The notes under the pieces are model-generated. The model was not told where the DNA came from. It worked only from the letters and a program-made list of their open reading frames with translations, and made no database searches. The position numbers and the translations under genes were made by a program. A DNA stretch of 64,000 nt from Cheilinus undulatus (lineage: Eukaryota > Chordata > Actinopteri > Labriformes > Labridae), in contig NC_054881.1 in the NCBI RefSeq assembly GCF_018320785.1, forward strand, positions 21,390,275-21,454,274, in the 5' to 3' direction. This document shows, piece by piece, positions 31,538 through 44,049 of the stretch (position 1 is its first letter; every line of letters starts with the position of its first letter).

Positions 31538-32314
31538 ATGTCCTGCCTCCGGCGTCAGCCCGTCACCATCCCCATGGACACCGTCAAGATCATCCAGTCG
31601 GAGAAGTTCCCCAGAGAGTGCCCTGTCCCCGTCACCCAGCCACGCTATGCCCCTCCCCCCAGAGTGGCCTGGGATGGTGGAGGCGAGGGAGAAATCATCG
31701 TCAACCAGGCATGCAGTGACCTGGCTCTGGAGATGACAGGGACCCCCAGGTCGATTGTGTCCTCCCCCGTCCCCGTGACGCGCAGGGAGCAGAGCTTCCT
31801 GGCTCAGCGCAAAACCAGTGCCAACGAAATCTGCTACCACCAGTTCCACTACAAGATGGAAGACGTCATCGTCAACCAGTACGTGCTGCGCTCCTCCTCA
31901 ACGTCCTCCTCCACCTCTTCCTCCTCCTCCTCGGGACCCGTCATGCCCTGCGAGCCCCTGGACTGCCCCACCTGCGGTCACACCTACAACTTTGCCGGCA
32001 AGCGTCCGCGTATCCTCTCCTGCCTGCACTCGGTGTGCGAGGAGTGCCTGCAGATCCTCTATGAGTCGTGTCCTAAGTACAAGTTCATCTCCTGCCCCAC
32101 GTGTCGGCGCGAGACGGTGCTGTTCACTGACTATGGCCTGGCTGCTCTGGCCATCAACACCAGCATCCTGAGCCGCTTGCCCTCTGACCCCAACGGGCCT
32201 GTGCAGTGGGGCGGGGACGCTGACCGCAGCTGCTACCAGACTGTGCGCCAGTACTGCCAGTCAGCCTGCACCTGCCAGATCGCCAACCCGTTGTCCTCCT
32301 GTGGCATCATGTAG
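31538..32314 (+). CDS. rnf208: RING finger protein 208 (E3 ubiquitin ligase)
   Basis: An uninterrupted 258-residue frame starting at ATG 31,538; the GTG two codons upstream is not needed. The RING has C3HC4 spacing: C143, C146, C162, H164, C167, C170, C186 and C189. The sequence around it (SCLHSVCEECLQILYESCPK) and the following YKFISCPTCRRETVLFTDYG match RNF208 as I remember it. RNF208 is a ubiquitin E3 reported to target soluble vimentin. Residues 51-58 (GEIIVNQA) and 108-115 (EDVIVNQY) carry the same IVNQ motif. A serine run spans about 119-132. The protein ends CGIM, a CaaX-type box; human RNF208 also ends C-x-I-M from memory, so prenylation is possible. GC content is far above the surroundings. 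The coding frame is intronless, and the length is near the human 261. Confidence 0.95.
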   Translation: MSCLRRQPVTIPMDTVKIIQSEKFPRECPVPVTQPRYAPPPRVAWDGGGEGEIIVNQACSDLALEMTGTPRSIVSSPVPVTRREQSFLAQRKTSANEICYHQFHYKMEDVIVNQYVLRSSSTSSSTSSSSSSGPVMPCEPLDCPTCGHTYNFAGKRPRILSCLHSVCEECLQILYESCPKYKFISCPTCRRETVLFTDYGLAALAINTSILSRLPSDPNGPVQWGGDADRSCYQTVRQYCQSACTCQIANPLSSCGIM

Positions 32315-32643
32315 ACAGGGGGGACACTGCAGGCATGACTCGACGCTGCCCCCCCCAACCAACACTTTCGTCTATAAGCTCAACCCTTTCTGCCAATCCC
32401 ACCTCCCTCACACTCACATACAGTGAATAAATCCTTACACAGATGTTATCTCTATATATTTAATAGCACAGATGGATGCTGTGTGGGACTAATGGATGCT
32501 GATGGTTCGATAAATAGTAAATAAATGTATTTTATGTATGGACTGGAATCCTGTTCACCCTCTCTCGTTTGGTTGGACGTGTTTGTCATTGACATCTCTT
32601 TACATGGGAATGCCAGGGGAGGTAAATCCCCCCAACCTAGGTG

Positions 32644-32660
32644 AATAAAGATTAAATAAA
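32644..32660 (+). terminator. rnf208: Poly(A) signals of rnf208
   Basis: AATAAA hexamers at 32,644-32,649 and 32,655-32,660 lie about 330 bases past the stop. Earlier hexamers near 32,425 and 32,518 are alternatives. Confidence 0.55.
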
Positions 32661-32674
32661 AGATTAAAATAAGT

Positions 32675-35216
32675 CTTTGTGGCCTGTTATCTGTCACATT
32701 GCAGACAAGATTTGGCTGCAGAATTATTTTTCTTATTCATCATCATAGGGCTCTAAGATATACATCCTTTAATTGTAGTTAAAGATTTCAAGTGGAGAGG
32801 TAATCGATCATATTAATCATTAAAATTCATCATTTTTTTCTTAGGAGTTGAATAAGGGCAGTTAAAACAGGGATAAATGTTTTTGTAAATACTAATGTAG
32901 TGATCCAAATATCTAGGGGACGATCTGTTAATTCAAAAATGTTTTTAGCAATTAAAATGAGCACAGTCAAATTAAGATTATTTTTTATGTCAAAAAAGCC
33001 AAATCCATTAAAATCTCATTAATCTAAGGCATTTCCTGCACCACTAATTTGCTCTATATCTGAAATAATGTATCATATGATGAGTCAATTAACTGAAAAA
33101 TGTATCATCAAAAATTTTTGTTGAATCATTTTATCAGGCAACACACAATCTTAATCTGGCACAATTTTTCTTAACAGGCATCAATCGTATTAAGTAATTT
33201 TATATCTGTTTTAAACAGAGGGTCATATAAAGTTAATACTTTAAAGATTCCAGGGACAGTTTTAGGGCTTTCCTATGTTTACCATGACACTGAAAATGTA
33301 TCACACTATGACGTTACTATACACAGATTTTGTTTACATACAGATCAATATTTCAGGAAGAGAGAGAGAGTGGGCAGTAACATGAAGGAAAGGAGACACA
33401 GGTCAGATTTAAGCCTGCTCTTGGAAGTATAGCTACGACACTATATCATATTGGGCACAAGCTAACCACTAAAGCCTGATATACACTGAAAGACTTTTGA
33501 GATCTCACCTGTTTTTTAAAAGTGAGAGACCCCACACATAGTGACAATGAATGACAAGTTTGAAGTCCCTATAAAGTGATAAAATATCTGTATTTTAGGT
33601 TTGTTCTATGATAGGCCACTGTGTCATGAACCATCAGGCCAATTTTCAGTCCCGAAAACTTATCTAATTTTATAGAATTAAGCTTCAAAATCATCAAAAA
33701 TGAGGCTGTAAAATCTACTCTAGGACAGCGTGGGCATGAGCTGAAGCCACACCCACTCACAGGTCCTGTTAGACTGTGGTGTGGAACGATGTGACGAACA
33801 CAGCACCCCACACACGAACTGAGTAATTCACCAGTAACTACATAGAGTCACCACGGTCAAAACTCAAAATCTTGCATGGTAGAGTTGACTTTAGAGTAAA
33901 CAAGCTAAATGTGGCTAGCTTTTAGCTATCAGCAACATCTGGTGCAGTAGCATTTTCAGTCCAGCTCCCTCCCTTTTTAATTTGATAGCTTGTGTATATA
34001 CAAGACACATTTGTGTTGTTCCCACAAATGAACAAGTTGGCCCTCCATGTTTGATGTCCATCTCAACTTCAACTGTAACTTTCTTGTCCTCTGGGGAGAT
34101 TTGCTTGAAGCTAGTAAAGAAAACATGGGAAACAACCACACAAACCCAGACGCAACAGTGAAATGCATAAATCCAAAAATACTTTAAAGAACATCTTTAG
34201 GCAGAGTCATCTTTAAAAGGCATCTTCAGACATCCATAGTAAAAGTAAAGCAACCTTATATTTGATGATTTTCAAAATTAAGTTGTATAATGGCTTCAGT
34301 GATTAAATAATTTTTCTTACTGTTGGATTTGGCTCTTGGTAATCTTAATCTTTTGCCCAGGTGATACAATGCAGCACAAAGAGGATGCTCACAACAATAT
34401 ATGATGTCTTGAGCCTTAGACAATAATTTTACTGGAAATAATTGCCAATAATTTCACTTTATACTTTATGTTCACTATCACTACAATAGCTGTGTTTGTT
34501 GTGCTTCCTCCATCTGTCAGCAACCTGATTGGCTGTGGATCTGTTCTCCCTAACAACCCTGCTTATGCCTGCTCGGCTGTTCCCCCACACACAACAGGAT
34601 GTCATATCTGAAACACTGAACATGTTTGATATTCGGAGAGGTGCTGATAGAGCAGGTCGGAGAGGGAAACATCACTTTTAACACATCACACACCACAGGA
34701 AGATCAGTCAAGACAATCTTTGGAATTCATTCATTTGGGCAGAAATGGACAATCAGACCAAAAATCAGCATGATTATTGTGTAGTTCTTGCCAGACTTAA
34801 GCTTTAAGTTTTTAAAAGTCAGTGGACAAATTTATAAAAGTTTCAGACATTAAGTTGTTTAATGCACATAAATAATGCTATTCTTATATACAGAAACACA
34901 CAGAGACAACATTTATAACAGTTTCCAATGCTTGATAAATTTACAAAATAGTAATTGACATTTAGTGTAATATACTGTGTGGTGCACATCACAATAACTT
35001 GCAAATTTGCTGCTGTAATAGGAAAATGTAGTTTACCATAGAGATATTAAAGCAAGTCTGTTTAAGTAAAAAAGGCAAGTAAACAGCAAACAATAAATAG
35101 GCTATACAGTGCAGTTTGCTACATCAATTGGGTTGTACAAAAAGTGAGTTTACAGCAGCAGACATTTTCTCCTCCTCTGAACTGAAACCTAAATGTTCAA
35201 ACACTCTGTGCTCCAT
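32675..35216. other. Intergenic DNA between rnf208 and the C8orf58-like gene
   Basis: AT-rich and non-coding. A stretch beginning near 33,563 (AAGTCCCTATAAAGTGATAA) resembles a common dispersed fish repeat, but I could not find its ends. The 3' UTR of the minus-strand gene should lie just below 35,217; no canonical AATAAA was seen close to it on the minus strand. Confidence 0.4.
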
Positions 35217-38200
35217 TTATGCAGGCAGAGTTTTCCTGCTCCTCCTGAACAGCTGGCTCAAGCGTCGTCGGGCCGAGTTCCTTTCAGATGGCTGCATCTG
35301 TTGGCTATGGAGATAAAAAATTAATCACTTAGAGCTGAGGTAAGACAGAGCTGGAAGTGGTATGTAAGCTAGGTTTGGAGGAAAAAAGGGACAAAATGTT
35401 CAAGAGGAACAGAAGTGCTGACTAAAAATGTACTCCCAGTGAAGCCTGTGCTTCTACTGTGCATTAGCTCTGGATCACTGCGTCAGCTCGGCCGGCTGCC
35501 ATGTTGGAGCAGCACACACATTTACACTTCCTCAGAGCATCATGCTTCACATGAGGTAGATACTACTGCACCCTTTGAGCTTTTTTATGTCTCACCCTTT
35601 CAAAGCTGAGCCCTCTCTTCTCAAGGATCCCAATTTTAACTTCCAGTTTTTGTGAGGAACATTAGACTCGTCTTTTTTAGACTCCTGAAAGAAACAATTA
35701 CATATTTATGAACTTAGAATTTAAAAAAATATGAGAAAGATGAAAGAAAAATAGTCTGATCTTTCAAGTTAAAAGAATTTGATCTAAGTACTAGTTTGCT
35801 GTTTATATTCTTAAAATAATTATAGATTGTTATTACTGAAGGATTTTGTATTCTACCTGCTCTTTATGAACTTCCTCCTCCTGCAGGCTTTTCTCAGTCA
35901 GGTGCTGCCCTCTGCAGTCTGTATTCGTCATTTCTGTGGCAAGAAAACAGTATGACAGCACCAAACACAAGATTATTTTTCAAACTGGTTAAGCGTAAAC
36001 CTAAATGAATTGAAATACATATTCCAGAAAAGTTGGGACACTGTATAAAATGTAAATAAAGAAAAGAATTCAGTGATTTTCAAATTCTTTCAAACCCAAG
36101 TTTAACTGAACACAGCAAAAAATAGACATTTCTTTTTCAAAGAGATAAACTTTGTTGTTTTTATCAAAATATACACACATTCTAGATTGATACTTGCAAC
36201 ACATTTCAAAAAAGTTGGGAAAGGAGGATGTTAACTGATGCTTAACGTCACCTTTTCTTCTATAAACTTGCTGAAAGCACCTGGAGACTATGGACTGTAA
36301 TTTTTGAAGTATTTAAAGTTGAATTCTTTTTCATTCTTGCACTATGTACATTTTAAGTTGCTCAACAGTGCAAGGTCACCATTATTCTATTTTGGGCTTC
36401 ATAATGAAACATACATTTTAAACAGGGTACAGGTCTGGACTGTATATGGGCCAGACCAACACTCTTTTATTGTGAAGCCATGCTGTTGTAACTCAAGCAG
36501 ACTTAGCTCAGCATAGCATTACTGCGATAAACAGGTTAATCTGTGAAAAATGCGTTGTCTGGATGTGCTCTTAACTCTGTATGTACCTCTCAGTATTAAT
36601 GACGCCTTCGCCTTTGACATCGCTTCTGGATGTTATTGCTGTAGGGCTTTTGCTTGCAGAGACAAACTGTGTTTGACATACTGAGGGATCAAAGGTCACA
36701 GGCATTCAGTATTGGTTTTTGGCCTTGCCCCTTATGTGCAGACGTTCCTCTGAATCTTTTGATGATTTTATGGACTGTAGATGTCGGAATCTCTCAGTTC
36801 CTTGTGACTGCACATTGAGGAACATTGTTCATTAACTGTTTGACTTTTTGCCCTCACAGTCTTTTACAAAGTGGAGAACTTTGCACTGTTGTTAATTGTG
36901 AAAGACTGAGCCTATCAGAAGTGTCCTTTATATATCCAATCAGTTCAGTTCAGTTGTATACAGGTTCAAACGATTTGGAAGTCACTTATTCTTATTTCAA
37001 ATTCATATTTTACACCTTGTCCCAACTCTGGGGAGATTTGGGTGTGTTAATATGAATACATGACCAGAGGAAGTAAACATAAAAACTGCAGTGTGACTCA
37101 CTTAAATGCATTAATGCAATGGTGGTGTCTGAGGCTGATCTTTGTCTAAAATGCCCATAAGGATGACTTTTCCGTCTGTAGTCTAAGCTGTTGGCTTTTC
37201 CTTGATTCTGACTGCACATGGGATCCTCTTCAGCAGCTTTGGAGTCATTCTGACAGGTGTCGGCAGGCTGAAAAGGAGCCAAGCAATGAGAAAGACAGTG
37301 CTGTTTAACTCTAATGAACCCTCCAGCTGTTCGAAAACATCTTGTCACACCCAGCTTGACAAGCCAGTGTCCTATTTATGAACCCATTGTAGTGTAGGAA
37401 GTACGACGGCTTCTTAATTGCTTTGCAAAGAAGCGAAACGTGAATTTGCTCACCTGGCTCGCCTCCATCTCTTGATGCTCCCGCAGGGCATCCATCTCCA
37501 TCTGTAGGGCTCGGCTGTGCATCTGCTGTCTGGCTATTTCCTCCAACATTTGGCACACCTGCTCCAGGTAGCAGAGACCAGGGCTTAGGTCTTTCCTTTT
37601 CTCATCACCAAGAACCTGCACAGATCAATACATGAGGAAATCCTCACATCATCATTTGAATTCTTTTGAATTACATTTAAATGTCAAAAACATATTTCTC
37701 AGCTTTAAGAAGCATTTTGGGAAATGTAAGTGGTGACTACTGTATTATTGGAGATTTGAAAATGGTAAAACCCTTTATTACCATGCATGTTTTTGCACAT
37801 AGCCTGGTGTTTATTCAGAGCCCTGATAGTACAAATATACATTGCTTAATCCATGATAATATGACTATTAGTTTTTTTCACTATAAAAACATAGCAGGGT
37901 TGCTATCAGTCCTCCATTTTGACACTGGAAGTAAAAGACAGCAACTTCCTGAAGACAAGGCCTGTAGTAAAAAATATGAGCATAAAGCATTAGTTGGGGC
38001 AGGCCATGAAGTCGAGCGCTGAGATACAATTAAGACGAGCTGATCCCACACAGGCCCTCAGCAGCTGATGACCAGCTGATCTGCCCTACGCTTTTGGCTA
38101 GTCAAACTCCTGCTGCCATATTTAAACTGCTCTAGCCTGGCTAAGCTTTGCTGCTCCCTCTTTACAAGCCAGTTTTTGCAACCCTCCTCCACCCCAGCTC

Positions 38201-40919
38201 CTCCTTTATTCTACTTCTGACTTAATCAGTGTCATTCTGTTGTCACTGATGCCTGCTCTGCTCTGGGTTTTTTGCTGCTTCTCTCTCTGCCTCAGGCTAT
38301 CCTTGTAGGCACAGGAAAGGCAGGAACGTGTGCTGTTTCTGCTTGATGCTTTTCACATAGGCTCGTGGAAGGGCAGGGGGATCCCAGAACAGACACACTG
38401 CGAAATATAAATTACAGCTATAAGAGCAAAATTAATAACTGCTGACAAAGAGAAGAAAATTGGGCTGCAAATCATGTGTGTTTCTTGACAACGTGGTCCT
38501 GACCGAAATACAGATGTGAAAAAGCTTGTTCACTATTGTTCTGGGTGTGATTTGTATAAAATTCTATGAGATATAATTTACATTTTTTTTTATTTTACCT
38601 TCTCTTTCTAGTCATAAAACTTTTGATACATTTATCTGACTTCTTTGTAGCACACATATTCTGATAGTCCAGATTGTCCTGAAAAATAGATGACTGTAAC
38701 TTTATTGTGCATAAGAGGGTTCAGATCTACATTTATTTTGCAGTCGAACCAAAATTAGCAAAGACTTGATTGGGGTTCCAAGGGTCTTAGTCACTATGAT
38801 TGCTTGTAGCTAAATGGAGAAGGGTCTTATGTTGTTTATTGCCAGCGCTGATTTTCAGTACTACCACACTTCCTCTTGTGTAATATTACTTAAGTGCAAT
38901 GGACATTAGTAAGTGCTTCATAATGACTAATGAAAGGGCAATACTACAACTAATTGCCATTCTTAGTATCTAATTAAAAGGTACTAATAACTGTAATGGT
39001 TTCCTCAGTTTTATATGTTTTATTGTATATATGTTTTTTCTTTTAGGGGTCTAATGTTAATGAAATTGGGATATGGATTACATTAAAGCACGTCACATCA
39101 TATAACCTCTTCTACTTATTTAAATGATCATTGTGCACAAACATTTTATGTTTGAACTTTGAGAATAACAACAGACTGAGAGAACAGGGAGGGTAAACAG
39201 GATAATCTAAGTATAATTAGATGGCATAACTAAGTCAAGCCTTTAAAACTTAATAACTGTCTATTTGCAATTGGCCTCTCAGTGTTGCCTTCCTCTTAAG
39301 CCTTTTAAAGTCTGAACATATTTAAAGTAATTCACACACCCAAAGACTATTGTTTAAACTTAAACCACTGGTACTATTAATCCAGCTGTAACATCTCTAT
39401 TGTGAGCTTGAAGAGCTACCTAGTTGGTCACCATGAGCACTCAAACTCACAGCAAATGGGAGCAAAAAGTCTATGATGTACAGAAGCCCTGATCAGACAG
39501 AAATCCATCTTTTTTATTCAACTTAGTTAACCTGTGATAATGAGTATATTTCCATCAGTTATACAAGATTTAAATATATTTATCTTCTTTTCTTGGAAAA
39601 CAAAGGTGGTTTTCCTCAAGAAATTACTAAAATGTCCATTTATCTTCGGAAAATGTAGTAAAAGTAAAATGCAAACATGCCCTTCTGTCCCTACGCACTT
39701 TTCAATCATGTTTGTGTTGTCCTGACTCTGTTTAATCATGCATTTTCTATTAAAGAAAAATGTTTCAGTTTCATTTTTAGGTCACATTTAGATCCTGATG
39801 TCTGATCAGCTGAGAGCCACCTGTCTAATGGCTAGGTAGTTTTCAATGCTTAAATTTTAATTTCAAATCAAGGCTTTCTTCTCCACTTAAGAAGAGTCCT
39901 CCATTCTTACACAAAAGCCCCACAGACTGCTTCACTTCCCTCACGTCTCCATCCATTCCTGTCATACCTGTGGGTTTTAAGTCACCTGGGCAGACTGGTT
40001 TATGATCCCTCGCACCACAGACAGACTCGTGACGGGTTGTGAGCATGAAAGAGATACTGTTATGAGTAATGACATGCCTGTCCTACTTTGAATGTGAGAG
40101 CAAGTTGTGTTGCAACCCTCTAACTACAGTAAAAGTAGAGACCCTGTCACACCAGTGGGACTTTCTTTCCTTTCACATTTATGCACTGGTGGTGCTGTGC
40201 AAGACCACACATGTTCCTGCTGAACTTATGTAATCCTGGAAGTGGTTTCACATAGAAACAAACACAAATCACACAAATGTTTGTATCTCCTCTGCCAAAT
40301 ATTTGAACAAGGTTTGGTTTGTGCATGATCTCACCTCTGATCTTGCCTGAGCTTGCAGCGGGTCACAGCTCAGAGACGATGGCCGTCTGAATATTTCTGA
40401 CATGTGCCTGGTGGGAACTGATGGGTTGGCTGTCCTTAGGCCAAAACTCTCTGACCTATGAGCTCTCACTATATCAGACGTGTGCCGTTTGGGTCGCCGC
40501 CTCAGCACCTCATCCACTGAAGGGATCTGTGAGTTCTCCTTTAGATATTTAGAATCAGTCCTCTTTAGTGTGAGCTCCAATTTTTGGTGAAAAGCATTGG
40601 AGTCCCCCTGAGGCCTGCTGGAATGGAGATGAGGGGAGGAAGAGGAGGAAGAAGAGAGCACAGGAGAGGAGAGGACAGGAGACTGAGAGGATGATGCGTC
40701 TATTTCTGTGTTATCTGTAGAAGCAGAGCGGGATGTGGCAGGAAAAGATGTCTCTGAGCTGGCTGTCTCCACTCCAGAGTCCACAGATTCTGAGCGCAGG
40801 TTTGAGGAAGAATTGGGAGAGTCTTCATTGTTTATTCCCAGCCATTCTGAGTCCAAACCCGGTCCTCCTTCAGTCACCCAGGACTCCATAAGGTTCCCAA
40901 AACTCCTATACAGATTCAT
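35217..40919 (-). CDS. C8orf58-like protein (uncharacterised), 6 exons
   Basis: Exons on the minus strand: 40,919-40,335, 37,615-37,454, 37,267-37,102, 35,933-35,857, 35,684-35,596 and 35,304-35,217. All have GT-AG borders and agree in phase, giving about 388 residues; human C8orf58 has about 365. The start chosen is the Met of MNLYRSFGN. An in-frame Met 20 codons upstream (40,979) would add a Cys-rich leader and is less likely. The match rests on the second exon, GLCYLEQVCQMLEEIAR, versus the human G-L-x-YLE-x2-C-x2-LE-x2-AR pattern, and on SVDSGVE in the first. The first exon is Ser-rich and low complexity. The last two exons are basic (SARRRLSQLFRRSRKTLPA to the stop). The second exon is probably helical or coiled. 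No enzyme motif or membrane segment is seen and the function is unknown. Intron 37,616-40,334 shows nothing else. Confidence 0.75.
36024..37035. mobile_element. DNA transposon copy in the C8orf58-like gene (GTTGGGACA family)
   Basis: Inverted ends CCAGAAAAGTTGGGACA (near 36,024) and, reversed near 37,032, CCCCAGAGTTGGGACAAG enclose about 1 kb of AT-rich DNA. Related copies are at 48,666-49,075 and from 63,017 on. No intact transposase is visible. Class not assigned; target-site duplication not resolved. Confidence 0.6.
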
Positions 40920-41182
40920 CCTCACACCTCTGCTACAACAGGAAAAATGAGCCGCAGTGCAGACGACCCACGCAGTCATTAGCTGAAGTAAACTGGCTGC
41001 ATAGAATTCAAAACATCTCTCTGATCCGCCTCTGCTGCTTCACCACGCCTCTGAGCAGCATCTGTCCTGTCACAGCTGCGTGTTCATACCCGCTCATTCC
41101 TGTCACTGAATACTGGGAAAGTGTGACTCATCTGCTGGGTTAGGGGAAATGCTGTGCTTGTCTGTACACCTGTAAGAAATCA

Positions 41183-41292
41183 AGAAAGCAAGGTTTATAT
41201 CTGGGCATTTAATTCCTTTATAGACAGTGATAGACAGTGGGTTGGAAACAGGGATTAGAGAGTGGGGAATGACATGCAGGAAAGAAGCTCCC
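41183..41292 (-). mobile_element. SINE body fragment
   Basis: On the minus strand, TCCTGCATGTCATTCCCCAC and CCCTGTTTCCAACCCACTG match the body of the tRNA-headed SINE near 47.3 kb. The tRNA head is missing. Confidence 0.6.
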
Positions 41293-41755
41293 ACATATGA
41301 GATGTTTTTATCTAAGGCAAACAATCATGTACAGGAACACAGGACAATTGTGCAATCATAAAACAGTTTTCTCCTCTCAGGATGTAAAAGTGCAGAGAAA
41401 TGTCATGCACAAAAGCTGGAAACACTTGCAAATGCATAATGTGTGCAAGGTGTCTGATTTGAGCACACAGCTCCTTTAAATCCTTGCTCATTTATTCAGT
41501 TATGCATATCTATTTTGTCAGGGTTATTTCTTCATGGCTGTGCCTTAAATCTAACTCACACTATTGGATGAGTCAGCCTAAATTTAACTAATATGGTTTA
41601 TGCACAGAAATGTCTCTGAAGGTGTTTGAAATCCTTTAAAACCAACTTATTATTTGTATGCTCACATTTTTCCAGTTCTTTTTGACGCTTTATTGACTGC
41701 TTGATCACTACTTATTTTTCAAGAGCTGTCAAAAACCTAACCCCCCCCCCCCCCG

Positions 41756-41862
41756 TTGTTGGGACTGGTTTTCCCAGTGCTAAGTCCAAGTACTAACCAG
41801 GCCCAACACTGCTCAGCTTCACGGAGCAGATCAGGCTTACTTTAGGTGGTACGGTCATAAGT
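41756..41862 (-). pseudogene. 5S rRNA-derived sequence (pseudogene or SINE3-type head)
   Basis: On the minus strand the block runs from TATGACCGTACCACC through AAGCTGAGCAGTGTTGGG and GGCCTGGTTAGTACTTGGA to ACTGGGAAAACCAG. These line up in order with vertebrate 5S rRNA, including the highly conserved internal control region. About a dozen bases are missing between the first and second anchors and there are scattered changes, so it is not a functional 5S gene. A run of 14 C (41,741-41,754) abuts its 3' side. Confidence 0.78.
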
Positions 41863-42904
41863 GTAAGAACAAACATTTCACTGGATTGCATCAATATATA
41901 GTAACAACTGAGCTAAACTAGTGCCCTGATTTACCACTTAAACTCGTTATTTATCACTTGTTTACTGCTACTATTAACTACTAGTTTACCCCTTACTGCT
42001 AATTAATCAATTATTTACTGCATATTTTAATGAATTATTTACAACTTATCTAACTTAAATCGACACCTTATTGACCTCATATGTACCAGTTGTATACCTA
42101 AGATGGCGTGACTGTAAGCAAGTTCTGGTAGTACACATATGCCTCTTAAAGAACTGGCAGCCTGTGCTCGAAATGCATGTTCACAGTTCCTTCTGTTTTT
42201 CTTATTATTAATGGATCTGAATAGATCCCTAGAACCTGTTACAGAGTACTCTCATAATATGCTACATGTTAAAGTATACATATAGTATATTAAACTGGTG
42301 TAGAACTGTAGGGATAAAATGAAGAATAAATGTAGAGTAGTTAGTTTACCAATTATTTACCTATTTTTCCAGTCATTTTTGCCTTTTGACCTTCTATTGA
42401 CCCTCATGACCACTTCTTGACCTTCTAATTACTTTGTATTTACCGCTTATTTACCATTTAATCACTGCTTATCAAAGATAAAGTAACAAGCTGCCATAAA
42501 GAGTTAAATGTCAGTATATAATAAAGGTAGTATATGTTCAAATTCCTCTCTGTATCTGCAGTGATAAGGTGTCAGTGTACGTGTGAAAGGAGGAGCTGTA
42601 ATAAGAGTCTGAAACACTAAATGCTGTCGTCATTTCAACAAACCAACATTTATGTAGGTGAAGGAATGTGAAGAATGGCCGCTCCTGTCCTGTCTGCTGA
42701 TTTGATCTACATTCCCCAGGTGAAAGCTGACGAAATGGGTCATCTGATTAAAAACACAAAAGCTGGCTCACAATCCTCGAAGACAAAAACTACGTATCTG
42801 GAGTGAGTCTGCCCACATCTGTTTAGGTCTCTTAAATGGCCTCTTGTATTATGTGTTATAGCTACTAGTTTTATTTCTAACTAACACATAAGCACCATAT
42901 TCTA

Positions 42905-42929
42905 ACACACACACACACACACACACACA

Positions 42930-42997
<68 letters not shown>

Positions 42998-43000
42998 TAG

Positions 43001-43033
<33 letters not shown>
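42905..43033. repeat. Compound microsatellite (AC)n-(AT)n-(AGAT)n-(AT)n-(AC)n
   Basis: CA repeats (about 42,905-42,930), then AT, then roughly ten GATA-type units (about 42,961-42,996), then AT, then CA again to 43,033. The reading frames across it are tyrosine/isoleucine/cysteine repeats with no meaning. Confidence 0.97.
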
Positions 43034-44049
43034 ACAGTGGCATTCAGAGAGTTTGACTTTTGAGAGGGAAAAATTATCACAGGATATGAAACTGAACAGT
43101 AACTGGAATAAGAAAAATAATCTGGCCTATTGAATATTGCCACAATAATAAATGCCTCTTTTGTGTTTAAGTGTTAATTTTGGAATATAATTTAAATGTA
43201 ATATTAGTCTTGACTGAAATGTTTATAGTTAGAGCTAGTGTTGATGTATTTATTGATTTAGTAACTGTGGGATGGAATTTCCCTGCAGGGACATTAAAAT
43301 ATATTCTTCATAGTTTTAGTTGACAAAAACTCAAAAACATTTTAATCAAGATTTTATAAAAAAAAAAAAGTCCTTAAATTTTAGTCTTTACTTTTAGTAC
43401 CAACATTCATTTCCTTTTAACTTCTTTATTGTTAAATAAATATAAATGTAAAACACTCATATTTATGCACTATCAGCGCTTTACTTTATTAAAATACACA
43501 GATGAAGATACTGATTTACCTTACATACACATGCAATATCATGGATTTCAACAGTCCAGTCTCTTTGACAAAAAGGAAACTTAGTTTTTGTCAGTCTGGA
43601 CTTCATCATTGAAAAAAGGTAGTGGAACAGCATTTTTAGCCATAGTTTAACTCAACAAAATTAACACTATCTGGTAGTATTTTTTTGTGTGTTTTTTTTC
43701 TCTTAGAAAAACTTGGTAAAATGTAACCTGACTCTCTTTTTTATCAGAAGAATAAAAGGTAAAAAATACAATAATTTAATACAATGGAAAAAAGAAATGA
43801 TAATAGATGTGTAAACGTTCAACTTGTGGTTAGACGTGTAGCACATTGATATGTTAAAGTGACTTTACAGCCAAGTAATTAATACTCTTTTTATGTTTTG
43901 TTCAACGCTATTCCTACATTTGTAGCCTTTTACAACCGCTATTTTAGCTGTATGTTTACTTGGCCTCAGCTTCTCTGAAATCCTGGGCCTGCAAAGTGGT
44001 GGCATCTGTCTGCTATTGGCTTATTTCCTTCAAAATGAGTCGCATGAAG
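43034..44049. other. Intergenic DNA, divergent spacer
   Basis: No gene. Near 43,310-43,400 TTTTAGTT-type sequence resembles the interior of the MITE at 23,176-23,647, but no ends are visible. Confidence 0.4.

Noticed and set aside
31517-32171. Frames overlapping rnf208 in other phases, both strands
   Set aside because: Shadows of the GC-rich RNF208 coding sequence, rich in Pro/Ser/Arg with no domain.
40920-40979. Upstream Met start for the C8orf58-like protein
   Set aside because: Would add a 20-residue Cys-rich leader with no counterpart; the MNLYRSFGN start was preferred, though this stays open.
42849-43143. Minus-strand frames with Tyr/Ile/Cys repeats
   Set aside because: Direct translation of the compound microsatellite.
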